Origin: Magnetococcales bacterium
Lineage (GTDB): Bacteria > Pseudomonadota > Magnetococcia > Magnetococcales > JADFYX01
Length of the DNA: 32,840 nt
Direction of reading: 5' to 3'
NCBI GenBank assembly: GCA_015231305.1
Contig: JADGBW010000029.1
Location: 1 to 32,840 of the forward strand
Positions 10,201 through 18,049 of this stretch are shown here, one piece after another. The first letter of the stretch is position 1, and each line of letters opens with the position of its first letter. The notes under the pieces are model-generated. The model worked only from the letters and a program-made list of their open reading frames with translations. It did not search any database and was not told where the DNA came from. Both the position numbers and the translations under genes were made by a program.

Positions 10201-12001
10201 GCGAAAAATGTACACATATACCGGCAGCGGTACCCCGGTGGATGTGGATCTAAAATTTGCAGAGTATTGGTTTTGGGGAAATAACACTCTTATTACTACC
10301 GATATGCTTGATATCACCGCTGAAGTTGACCCAAAACTATCAGGAGATTATAGGGAAAACTTGCTCTCTTGGGCCAGGGGTGTGGACCTTCTAGATGCAG
10401 ATGGAGACGGTAACAGCACCGAGTCCCGTAAGCATATTGGAGACCCCTTGCACTCTAAACCAGTTATCATTACCTATGGCCCAGATGACTTAACTATATT
10501 TTTTGGTACTAATGAGGGTTTTTTACACGCTATTGATGTGGATGGCGATGCAGTTAATGGGGTTGAACCTGGGGCAGAGGTGTTTACTTTTATACCCCAA
10601 GAGCTTTTAAAAAACCTAAAAAAGTTTTATATCAACGCAAGCTCCGAAGCTCACCCTTATGGATTGGATGGTTCTATCTCGGTCTGGCAGAAAGATGTGG
10701 ATAATGATGGGGTCGTAGAGCCCGCAGATGGTGACCATGTTATTTTATACGTTGGTATGCGCCGAGGTGGTGAGAACTACTATGCATTGGATGTAACTAA
10801 TAGGGATGCCCCAGTACTTAAATGGATGATTGATGGCAGTGTGGCTGGTGATTACGCCGAACTTGGCGAAAGTTGGTCTAGGCCTGTGGTGACCAAAATA
10901 AAATTAAACGGTGTGGACAAGGATGTTGTCATATTTGCTGGTGGTTATGATAACAACCAAGATAATACCACTGTCTATCAAGCTGACAGCAACGGCAGAG
11001 CTATTTTTATGGCTGATGCTCACACAGGAGAACGAGTCTGGTGGGCTTCCAACGCCTCAGCAAATCTAAATCTTGTTGAAATGTTAAGCAGTATTCCATC
11101 AGATATAAAGGTTATAGATACCGATATAGATGGCTATGCCGATCAAATGTATGTTGGTGATATGGGAGGGAGGATCTGGCGATTTGATATTGATAATACA
11201 GGTAACAGTGGAGCAGATAGCCTTGTGCAGGGTGGGGTAATAGCCAGTTTGGGAGGTGCTGAAACCATGTTGGAATCCGAAGATGTTCAAAAAGCCAACA
11301 ATAGGCGGTTTTTTTATGCGCCAGATCTTGTTATAGCAGACTGTAATGCAGGAAACCAACTAACCCTGGCAATTGGATCTGGTTATCGTTCCCACCCGTT
11401 AAATACTATTATTCATGACCGTTTTTATATGATACGCGATACAAATAGCCCAGGAAATTACAGTGAGTTGGTAGAGGCTAACCTTTATGATGCAAGTGAA
11501 AACCTTATAAGCCAGGGTAGTACAGTAGAACAGACCTCAGCCATAGCTTCACTTGCTTCTGCTAACGGCTGGTTTGTTCAATTAAAAGAGGCAACTAGTG
11601 GTTATATTGGTGAAAAAATATTGGGAAGTTCAATAACTTTTGATAGTTGGCTTATGTTTACATCATATACTCCCATTGCTTCTGATACACAAAGCTGCCA
11701 AGCACAACAAGGTGTCAGTAAATTTTATCTTATGAATATATGCGATGCCAGCCCGGTTTCAAATCTAGACCCTGCCCAAGATCCTGATAATTTAGATACT
11801 TTGGTTAAAGAAGATAGATCAAGAACCTTAAGGCGGGGTGGAATTGCCCCTGAACCATCTATTTTACTACCTTCAGGAGGTGAGCCTGTTGTGTTGGTTG
11901 GTCCAGAACAGCCTATCTCTGATATTTCTCTTGCCAATTTATTAAAACTCACCTATTGGAAGGAGTGTAATACCGATGCCCTTTGTTCATCGTCACCTTA
12001 G
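7217..12001 (+). CDS. pilY1: PilY1 pilus-tip adhesin with repeat-interrupted VWA domain
   Basis: PilY1 is the secreted, calcium-dependent adhesin and retraction regulator at the type IV pilus tip. The 1594-residue product is longer than typical PilY1. A signal peptide (residues 1-23) leads to a VWA domain whose MIDAS loop is D49-TSSSM. The domain is then interrupted from about 105 to 675 by three tandem beta-type repeats (about 167-330, 337-477, 497-662) plus a partial repeat start at 123-151. The VWA fold resumes with SGTPIVDSLYEAARYF (689 onward) and NHIVLLSDGSPS (776 onward). The C-terminal PilC-type beta-propeller contains HIGDPLHSKPV, FFGTNEGFLHAID and YVGMRRGGENYYALDV. Asp-rich probable calcium loops lie near 1061-1066 (DADGDG) and 1161-1174 (DVDNDG). 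AAGGA at 7203-7207 supports the ATG. It overlaps pilE by 26 bp. Confidence 0.93.
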   Translation: MKNRFFLTVSLVCLLAWSSPSRGDDTEIFFGGDWSAGGTIQPNILFVLDTSSSMNSYDGTSSTRLDRMKVALRSILADTSGVNVGLMRFSNPGGPVLFPVAGIDEEVSQIVGVSATQDANTSQVSIRESSDDAEESAAGVMSLTQSDLEMVTLPADGGTASVEVQISSENDAVEQRSNSTMYMDSSDLELVYDSGNQTVGLRFQNVALPQGATIVSAHIEFEVDKYQSQDTDLLIEGQDIDSAPAFADSNNNVSLRTRTTAKVNWNGVPILNTNEILTTPNLNGIVEEIVGRAGWVSGNDMVFIITGTGKREVESVNSGEQAPKLVITYETGSGTSAGDQIVGLRFQNLMVPQGVTITSASLDFKAVSAENSNLSLVIRGEDVDNSSTFTTTSGDISSRTLTTAVAPWDNVASWDTVGGSYQPGDIKNVIQEIVNRGGWCGGNALSLIISGLGGPGKRTAESYDSSPGLAPTLSVSWDPDSLATAGGCIVRSLVSQISASSDDAEESAGGSVDLTSTDLELVEEDSTQTIGLRFRSLSIPQGATISSAQLEFEIDESASGATSLTLRAENIDSALAFASSSNNITNRATTTASVAWNGVDAPGVNGKLISPDITSLVQEVVNRAGWVNGNNMAFIITGSGKRVVESYNGETGAAAKLRVTYSGGVESQVTGKTVRSRLIELVDEIQYRSGTPIVDSLYEAARYFRGEGVDYGTTRGNQGSRSEYTRVSHPASYTGGTLVQPSGCSDLELDSTNCKLEEITGSPIYTSPITNSCQENHIVLLSDGSPSVNTSVTRVESLINAACSGSGSSKCGHELVAFLKNVDQSNLDEDQNITTHTIGFNFTSSWMREMAEIHGGGGFYEANSATELLTAFQAIFKDILQVDSSFVSPGVAVNQFNRLTHLNDVYFSMFRPKETPEWVGNLKRYELHGSPAVLVGASYDPTAIPAQDPADHAVINSATGMFKDTTQSFWSDSQDGNDAALGGAAEEITDALLPLRKMYTYTGSGTPVDVDLKFAEYWFWGNNTLITTDMLDITAEVDPKLSGDYRENLLSWARGVDLLDADGDGNSTESRKHIGDPLHSKPVIITYGPDDLTIFFGTNEGFLHAIDVDGDAVNGVEPGAEVFTFIPQELLKNLKKFYINASSEAHPYGLDGSISVWQKDVDNDGVVEPADGDHVILYVGMRRGGENYYALDVTNRDAPVLKWMIDGSVAGDYAELGESWSRPVVTKIKLNGVDKDVVIFAGGYDNNQDNTTVYQADSNGRAIFMADAHTGERVWWASNASANLNLVEMLSSIPSDIKVIDTDIDGYADQMYVGDMGGRIWRFDIDNTGNSGADSLVQGGVIASLGGAETMLESEDVQKANNRRFFYAPDLVIADCNAGNQLTLAIGSGYRSHPLNTIIHDRFYMIRDTNSPGNYSELVEANLYDASENLISQGSTVEQTSAIASLASANGWFVQLKEATSGYIGEKILGSSITFDSWLMFTSYTPIASDTQSCQAQQGVSKFYLMNICDASPVSNLDPAQDPDNLDTLVKEDRSRTLRRGGIAPEPSILLPSGGEPVVLVGPEQPISDISLANLLKLTYWKECNTDALCSSSP

Positions 12002-12434
12002 TAAAAAGCAAATAAAAAGCTCAATAATATCAGGGTTTAGCTTAATTGAATTGTTAATTGTTATAAGTATTGTCGGCATTTTAACAATGGTGGCACTACC
12101 CACCTATCAAGAGCATGTAACAAAAACACGCAGGGTAGATGGCAAAGCTGCGCTAATGATGATTATGGCTATAGAAGAGAGATATATGATACGAAATAAC
12201 CAGTATATCGATACCTTAGGGCCAGGTGTTGCTGGTGCAGGTCTAAATTTAACTGTAGATGCAGCAGATCAATTTACAACAGATGACGGCTTTTACCTAA
12301 TAAGTGCCTCTTATTGCGTGGCAAGCGACACCTCATGCATACTCTTAACAGCAACCCCACAAAATGGACAAGCCGGAGACGGAAACATAACTCTAAACTC
12401 CCAAGGCATCAAAACCCCAGCAGCGTACTGGTAG
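11976..12434 (+). CDS. pilE: PilE-type minor pilin
   Basis: This is a type IV pilin of the PilE family, the last gene of the minor-pilin/PilY1 cluster. The leader MPFVHRHLSKKQIKSSIISG precedes FSLIELLIVISIVGILTMVA: PilD cleavage after Gly20, F +1, E at +5. The following helix (LPTYQEHVTKTRRVDGKAAL) and a C-terminal Cys pair (C113 and C120) closing a small loop are typical of PilE/PilA minor pilins. The 152-residue length fits. The start lies inside the end of pilY1; AAGGAG at 11959-11964 gives a usable ribosome-binding site. It is probably a minor subunit, given its location, and not the major pilin, but sequence alone does not prove this. Confidence 0.88.
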   Translation: MPFVHRHLSKKQIKSSIISGFSLIELLIVISIVGILTMVALPTYQEHVTKTRRVDGKAALMMIMAIEERYMIRNNQYIDTLGPGVAGAGLNLTVDAADQFTTDDGFYLISASYCVASDTSCILLTATPQNGQAGDGNITLNSQGIKTPAAYW

Positions 12435-12644
12435 TGTTGCTTTAAAAATGTTCCCGTTTATACAATTATCTAAACTATAAAGGATTATATAAATGATTTG
12501 GAGAGAGAGGTTTTGTGGGGAATATTGAACACTTGGATGCCCACTGTTTTTAATCGCTTAAATATATTTGTCTCATATATTTATACCCTGAAATTAAAAA
12601 AATAGGGTATAACAGATAATACACAGCTCAACTATATATATTAA
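12435..12644. other. Intergenic stretch without a recognised gene
   Basis: This AT-rich stretch follows pilE. It holds a 7-bp inverted repeat (ATACCCT at 12584-12590 and AGGGTAT at 12604-12610) around an A-rich loop. The 11-mer TAATCGCTTAA at 12551-12561 recurs at 12955-12965 beyond the toxin-antitoxin remnant. No convincing coding region, promoter or terminator was identified. Confidence 0.5.
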
Positions 12645-12725
12645 AAAAACATCAAAATACAAAAGGTCTCACCTTTTCAGATCACTGAAAAGGAATTGTA
12701 CGAGGAACTAAACGGTGTCGATTAA
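12645..12725 (+). pseudogene. Antitoxin C-terminal remnant (UPF0175-like)
   Basis: An open stretch after the in-frame stop at 12642-12644 reads KNIKIQKVSPFQITEKEL then YEELNGVD and TAA (12723-12725). The VSPF-x-x-T-E-x-EL-x-EEL pattern is the characteristic end of UPF0175 antitoxins, which pair with DUF3368 PIN toxins. The N-terminal helix-turn-helix part is absent, and no other upstream frame supplies it. The end overlaps the following toxin fragment by 11 bp, the arrangement expected for an intact pair. Identification rests on a short motif plus the context. Confidence 0.6.
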
Positions 12726-12921
12726 CCGTGTAGTAATAAATGCTTCGCCTATAATATCTCTTTTCCGTAGCAATCAAGAGCACCTTCTTCCACTGTTATT
12801 TCAAGAAATTTTGATACCAAATGCTGTTTGGCAAGAAGTTACACAAACTGGGAAATTTGATAAAGCTGCAATCAATCTAAAAAACATGCTTGTAGTGCCG
12901 ACCTTTTGGGGTTGGTTTTAA
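12715..12921 (+). pseudogene. PIN-domain toxin N-terminal remnant (DUF3368-like)
   Basis: From GTG 12715 (GAGGA 8 nt upstream) the 68 residues begin MSINRVVINASPIISLFRSN and continue with LLFQEILIPNAVWQEVTQTG. This is the first half of a DUF3368/VapC-type PIN toxin, where the D/N-ASP-x-I-x-L block carries the first acidic metal ligand and an IP-x-x-V-x-x-E block follows. In intact PIN RNases a GE-x-x-A-I and a DD-x-x-A-R segment come next. Here the frame ends after FWGWF and neither segment appears downstream. The first ligand position is Asn (VVINAS), where VapC has Asp; Asn is seen in some DUF3368 proteins. The gene is most likely dead. Confidence 0.65.
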
Positions 12922-13036
12922 TGATATAAATAAGATATATTTTTCAAATGTGCCTAATCGCTTAAGACGGGCTAGCATTATTTATTAGTTTTATTCAATC
13001 TTTTCTTCTATTTCTAAAATATATCGTCGTCCCTAC

Positions 13037-16000
13037 CTAAGCCACCACCAGCTCTATTTCGCTTCTGCCTCCGCCTTGGCTTTGAATTTGTATTTGTACA
13101 GCTATTCTTTCGGTTAGGGCTGGTATGTGGGAGATAATTCCTACTACTCTTCCCGTTGCTTGTAGGGCTTCTAGGGCGGAAATTGCCATGTTTAGGCTGG
13201 TTTCGTCTAGTGCGCCGAAGCCTTCGTCTATGAATAGGCTTTCTACTTGGATGCCTTGGTTGCTGCTCATGCCTGCTAAGCCTAGTGCCATGGCTAGGGA
13301 AGTTAAAAAGCGTTCTCCCCCTGATAAATTGGCTATACCTCTTATTTCACTTCCCATCTCAAGGTCAACAACTTGTAGGGATAGGTCCCCTTGTTCTGCT
13401 CTTTGTAGGCGGTAGCGAGGGGTTAGTTCTGTTAGGTGGTGGTTGGCTAGCTCTATTAGGCGGTCTAGGGTTATGCTTTGGGCAAATTTACGAAATTTAT
13501 CGCCGTTGTTAGAGCCAATAAGGTAGTTCATTTTATCCCAAATATCGGTCTGTTTTTGCTGTTTTGTAAGGCTGGCTATTAGGGTTGCGGCCCGTTTTTT
13601 TATGTTGTTGTCTATGTGAAGCTTGCCTATGGCAATGCCTAGTTGTTTTTCTTCTTGTGTAAGTAGTTCTTTTTGTTGGATTTGGCACTGAGCTATGATT
13701 TCTGGCTCAAGAGCAGGGCGGTTATTTTTTGTTTCTTCATTTAGGGTGTTTTGTAAATATTCTAACTGCTGCTTTTGTTTGTTCACATCCTGACTTATGA
13801 GGTTTAACCTATTTTTCTCGTCAGTTATCTGTTTTTCACTCCAGTTTAAACCTTGTGCAAGCTCTTCTTGAGAGATGTTGTTGATTTTACATTTATCTTG
13901 CAGATTATTTTTTGCAGCTTCTCCCGCAATTGTTGCCTGTTTTATCTGATTGTTAAGGCCGTCTTGCCTACCTGTAAAATGGGCAATCTCTTTTTGACCT
14001 TGGGCTTGGATGTTTGTGGTTTGTTGTAGGTGAGTGTCTGCTTTGTTAATTGCACTCTCAAGCTGGTTTTGTACCTCTTGGCAGCTTTTGCCACCCAACA
14101 TTTTATTGCGTTTTTGTTGAAGTGTCACAAGCTGTTTTTTAATCTCTTCTAATCTGGTTTGTGAACGTTGGTAGGTGGCTTTTGTAGCTGAAAGCTTCTC
14201 ATTGATTGTTTGTATTTTCTTTGCGTTGGCCTCAAGAATCTGGGTTGTGGCTAAATTATGCTCTGTTGTTTTTAACCATCTCTCTTTTTTCTCAACTAAT
14301 TCTGTAATTACATCATCTGAATTATTTGTTATTGTCTTTTGCCAGTTTGTATCTAAAAGCTGATACTTTTCTAGACTCTTTTCAAGTTTTTTTAGGGTTT
14401 CTTGATAAAGATTTTTGGTTCTGCTTGCATCTTGGGTGCTCTGTTTTTCTCTTTCCAGTTCAGCTTGTTTAGTGATGATATTTTGCTCTATCTTAGCTTT
14501 TTGTTTAAGGTTTTTGCTTAGGTTTTTCTCTAGAGATTGATTGTCTTCTTGGTCTTTATAAACTGTTTTTAGTAGATCTCCATTGTTATTTATAGAGATA
14601 TAAAGCTGCTCTAAACTACTGTTTATTTTTGTTTTATTATTGGGTGTAGGTTGGTTTGGCAGGGTTAACTCTAAAAAAATTCCTGTGCTGTCTTCTGTGT
14701 GCAGGCTCAACCACTTTTGTCTATTAGCTTCTTGCTCTGCTAGCAGTGTTTTAATTGTTTCGTTGTGGTGTTGTTTTTCTGATAAGTTTTTTTGAATATT
14801 TTTAATGAGTTCTTGTTGTTGTTGCCTAGTTTGCTTCTCATTGTCTGCCAACTCTGCCACCCGTTTTTCTTGAGCTTTTGCAAACTCGCTCAAATTTTCT
14901 TCATTATTAACTAAATGTTCAATTGCTCCACAGACTGGGCATGGGTTATTTTTTTGTAGAAGAGCACGTAATCTTAATGCCTCCTTGCCAGCAGAAGCCC
15001 GGGCCAGTTGTGAGCCATGGCGGGCCTCTTCTAACTGTATGGTTATTTTAGTTAACTGTTGCTCGATATTATCTTGTTGTTTGGTAAACAGTTCTATTTG
15101 TTGGCTGTTTGTTATGCATTGTTTTTCTAATTGGGTTATTTTAATAGTGGTAGAACTATCTTCTTCAATTATTGCTAAAAGCTGGTTTAGCTCTTGGGCT
15201 TGTTTTTGCTTTTTTTGCTGTTCTTTTAGTAGTTGTTGCGGGTTGGGTGCTGCTTTTAGTCTTTGTAATAGTGGTTTTTGTTGCTCTTCATCTTGAAAAA
15301 TTGTAGCTGTAATATCCTCTTTTTCTCTGTTAAGTTGTACAAGTTGTTCGGCATTTTTGGCAATTTGATTGTCAGAAATACTAATTGTTTGATCTTGGTC
15401 TGCAATTAACTGGCTGGTTTGAGAAAACTGCAAAATATCCTGTTTTATCTCATCAAAGCGTTCTTCTAATATTTTCCATGCGCTATTTTGAGAAAGCCAG
15501 AGATCATTTTTTTGATAGCTCTCTAAATTTACAGCTCGTTCTTTTATTAATGTTTGTTTTTCATCTGTTACTCTATCCATCAGTTGTTGATCTTTAGTTG
15601 CTAAAATCAACGCACTGTTTTGGGCTTCCTCTTCACCCTTAATTTTTGTGTCCAAGGTTGCAGCTTGGTTAAGCTCATCTTGCTTGTTTAAAAGAGCGTT
15701 TTTGCTCTCTTGCAAGTTAAGTTGAGCCTGTATTAGGTTTGCTTTGGAAGTAGTGGCCTGTTTTTCTAGATCTTGTAGAGTATTTTTAAGGTTATCTAAC
15801 TCTATTTTTAATTCTGCCTGCTGCTTTATGCTTTGCAACTTTGCATTATAATAGGGACGTAGAGTTTGGGCTTTTATTACTAGCTCTAAATTTTCTCTTT
15901 GGGGTTGGTTTTCAAGCTCTTTTTTTTGTGCTAACTCAAGTTTGCTTTGAGTATCAGCTATCTTTTGTTGGAACTCATTTTGTAGTTGATACCAATCTTG

Positions 16001-16783
16001 AGCCTTATTTAAGTTACTGATTATAGTTTTTATTTTAGCAACACTATTTTTTAAAGTGGCTGCATGTACTTCGCACTCTTGGCGTTCTTCTTCTGATAGA
16101 GGTTGGTTCTCTCCAAGTTGAATTTTTATCTCTTCTAGACGGTCGTTCTCTTCTCTATATCTACGGTTAACGGCTTTGGATATTTTAGAATATATTTCTG
16201 TTCCTGTAAGAGCCTCTAACAGCAGGCTGCGTTCACTCTCTCTAGCTTTTAAGAAGGCATCAAATTCTCCTTGAGATAGAAGAACTGTACGGTTGAACTG
16301 CTCAAAATCCAGGCCAACACATTTTTTAATTTTTTCAAGTGTCTCCGTAGTTTTACCACCAATTTGTTTGTCTGTTGCAAGGTCCATCAACGAAATTTCT
16401 ACGTTTTGCAGTTTACCTGTGGCTTTTCTTCTTGCCCTGCGTACTTGCCATTTTGCTCGGTATCTATTTTTGTCAGTGCCGATAAAATCTACCTCAGCAT
16501 AAGCATATACTGATCCTGTTCTAAGGATAGTTCGCACATCATGGGCTGGAGGTGAAATGTTTTCTTCGGTTAATTTTTGCCTGGTTTTTTCCCGTTTGGG
16601 AATACGAGCAATTTTATTGTATAAAGCTAGAGAAATAGCATCTAAAAGGGTGCTTTTACCTGATCCTGTTTTACCAGTAATGGCAAATATTCCTGTATCA
16701 GCTAGGGGAGGAGCACAAAAGTCTATCGCAAACTCTCCTGCTAAACTAGCAAGGTTAGCCCCCCTAACTGCTAATATTTTCAC
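13037..16783 (-). CDS. sbcC: SbcC, ATPase subunit of the SbcCD nuclease
   Basis: SbcC is the Rad50-type SMC-like ATPase that works with SbcD to open and degrade hairpins, palindromes and blocked DNA ends. The 1248-residue product has Walker A at 37-45 (GKTGSGKST) and long Gln/Lys/Glu-rich coiled-coil arms. The zinc hook lies at C615-PVC618, roughly mid-protein. The ABC signature is at 1153-1157 (LSGGE), Walker B at 1182-1187 (SLFIDE), and the D-loop at 1190-1194 (GALDE). It is longer than E. coli SbcC, mostly in the coiled coils. The ATG overlaps the sbcD stop by ATGA at 16780-16783, indicating translational coupling. A role against palindromes is notable because several long hairpin elements occur in this window. 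Confidence 0.96.
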   Translation of the reverse strand: MKILAVRGANLASLAGEFAIDFCAPPLADTGIFAITGKTGSGKSTLLDAISLALYNKIARIPKREKTRQKLTEENISPPAHDVRTILRTGSVYAYAEVDFIGTDKNRYRAKWQVRRARRKATGKLQNVEISLMDLATDKQIGGKTTETLEKIKKCVGLDFEQFNRTVLLSQGEFDAFLKARESERSLLLEALTGTEIYSKISKAVNRRYREENDRLEEIKIQLGENQPLSEEERQECEVHAATLKNSVAKIKTIISNLNKAQDWYQLQNEFQQKIADTQSKLELAQKKELENQPQRENLELVIKAQTLRPYYNAKLQSIKQQAELKIELDNLKNTLQDLEKQATTSKANLIQAQLNLQESKNALLNKQDELNQAATLDTKIKGEEEAQNSALILATKDQQLMDRVTDEKQTLIKERAVNLESYQKNDLWLSQNSAWKILEERFDEIKQDILQFSQTSQLIADQDQTISISDNQIAKNAEQLVQLNREKEDITATIFQDEEQQKPLLQRLKAAPNPQQLLKEQQKKQKQAQELNQLLAIIEEDSSTTIKITQLEKQCITNSQQIELFTKQQDNIEQQLTKITIQLEEARHGSQLARASAGKEALRLRALLQKNNPCPVCGAIEHLVNNEENLSEFAKAQEKRVAELADNEKQTRQQQQELIKNIQKNLSEKQHHNETIKTLLAEQEANRQKWLSLHTEDSTGIFLELTLPNQPTPNNKTKINSSLEQLYISINNNGDLLKTVYKDQEDNQSLEKNLSKNLKQKAKIEQNIITKQAELEREKQSTQDASRTKNLYQETLKKLEKSLEKYQLLDTNWQKTITNNSDDVITELVEKKERWLKTTEHNLATTQILEANAKKIQTINEKLSATKATYQRSQTRLEEIKKQLVTLQQKRNKMLGGKSCQEVQNQLESAINKADTHLQQTTNIQAQGQKEIAHFTGRQDGLNNQIKQATIAGEAAKNNLQDKCKINNISQEELAQGLNWSEKQITDEKNRLNLISQDVNKQKQQLEYLQNTLNEETKNNRPALEPEIIAQCQIQQKELLTQEEKQLGIAIGKLHIDNNIKKRAATLIASLTKQQKQTDIWDKMNYLIGSNNGDKFRKFAQSITLDRLIELANHHLTELTPRYRLQRAEQGDLSLQVVDLEMGSEIRGIANLSGGERFLTSLAMALGLAGMSSNQGIQVESLFIDEGFGALDETSLNMAISALEALQATGRVVGIISHIPALTERIAVQIQIQSQGGGRSEIELVVA

Positions 16784-18039
16784 TCTGCACCTCCTGAGTG
16801 GTCAAAAATATTTTGCATAATTTCATCAAAGGCTTTAGTAAGCTCAGGTTCAGGTTTTTGTTGATATTTTTCCTCAAATAACTTGTTAAAAACTGTTTCT
16901 GGTTTAATTGCGTCTAAAGATTGGGCTTGGGTTATGTCTCCAAGAGAATTTTCTTGGCCCATGGTTAAGGCTTGAATGCCAGCAAGACGCACAGCTTTTG
17001 ACTCTAAGGCTTTATCTATCTGGCTACGCAGCCCAGGTTCAGGTCCGGTTAGTTGTATAACCAACTCTAAAAATGGCCGAAAATCAAGGCCGGGATCATC
17101 TTCTGGTAGGGCTAAATTTTCTAAAGCGGTAATAGCATCTTCCAAGCTTAAAGCACCCCTGTTTGGAACCCTTAGATAATCAACAACCCGTGGAACAGCA
17201 ATGGGCTCCTGTTGTGCTATGTGTCCAGAATTATCCAATGTAACAACCCTTACGGCATGGTGATAGTCTCGCTCAGTCACTGAGAGGGGATACGGAGAGC
17301 CAGAATAACGTACCTCTTGTCTTCCACCTACCATCTGTCCTTTGTGGAGGTGGCCTAAGGCAACATAATCGACACTGTTGGAAAATAGATCAACAGGTAG
17401 GGCATGTTCTCCACCACCCAATATTCGCCGCTCGCTTAAAGAAGATATATCACCCCCTTGCATATAACAGTGTCCGGTTAAAATTAGGCCACAGTTTTTT
17501 TTCAGTCGCTGTTGGGCAGTTTTAATAATTTTATCATAAACTGCCCTTATTCCATTTATGAAGGGATCACCATCAATAGTAGAAGGCGGAGGTAGATCGC
17601 TGGGTCTAAGATAAGGCACAGCAGCTAAAATTGCCTTTTCGTCACCATCTCTATTTTTAAGCGGAATTAAAATTTCTTCATAATCTAGAGTGTTATCAGC
17701 ATTTGTAGGTAGACGGCCAACAGTATGAACCAAAAACTGCTGTAAAAGGGGGGTTGGGGCTTCTAAGCGGTTGGCAGAGTCGTGGTTGCCACCTATAAAT
17801 ACTGTTTGTAAGTGGGGTATTTGTTTGTGGTTGTTGTTAATAAACTCATAGAGCAGTTTTTGGGCTGTTGCAGGAGGATTGACCGTATCAAACAGATCTC
17901 CTGCAACAATTAAAACATCAGCTTTTTGTGTTATGAGTGTATTGGTGAGCCACTGTAAAAAGGATTTTTGCTCAACATAGCGGTTAAAACCGTGGAGTTC
18001 GTGTCCTAGATGCCAATCAGCAGTGTGGATTATTTTCAC
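16780..18039 (-). CDS. sbcD: SbcD, Mre11-type nuclease subunit
   Basis: SbcD is the metal-dependent exo/endonuclease partner of SbcC. Metallophosphatase motifs occur in order: D8-W-H10, GD48-LFD51, GNHD87 followed by SANRLEA, GHCYMQGG near 190, and ALGHLHKGQ near 230. A C-terminal capping/SbcC-binding region ends NIFDHSGGAE. The 419 residues are in the family range. It is the middle gene of a three-gene minus-strand run: it starts 10 bp after the P-loop/GAF gene and overlaps sbcC by 4 bp, so all three are probably one transcript. Confidence 0.95.
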   Translation of the reverse strand: MKIIHTADWHLGHELHGFNRYVEQKSFLQWLTNTLITQKADVLIVAGDLFDTVNPPATAQKLLYEFINNNHKQIPHLQTVFIGGNHDSANRLEAPTPLLQQFLVHTVGRLPTNADNTLDYEEILIPLKNRDGDEKAILAAVPYLRPSDLPPPSTIDGDPFINGIRAVYDKIIKTAQQRLKKNCGLILTGHCYMQGGDISSLSERRILGGGEHALPVDLFSNSVDYVALGHLHKGQMVGGRQEVRYSGSPYPLSVTERDYHHAVRVVTLDNSGHIAQQEPIAVPRVVDYLRVPNRGALSLEDAITALENLALPEDDPGLDFRPFLELVIQLTGPEPGLRSQIDKALESKAVRLAGIQALTMGQENSLGDITQAQSLDAIKPETVFNKLFEEKYQQKPEPELTKAFDEIMQNIFDHSGGAE

Positions 18040-18049
18040 CGGGCAAACA

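Noticed and set aside
14985-15296. Cys/Ser-rich plus-strand frame inside sbcC
   Set aside because: Antisense of the Gln/Lys-rich coiled coil; composition artefact.
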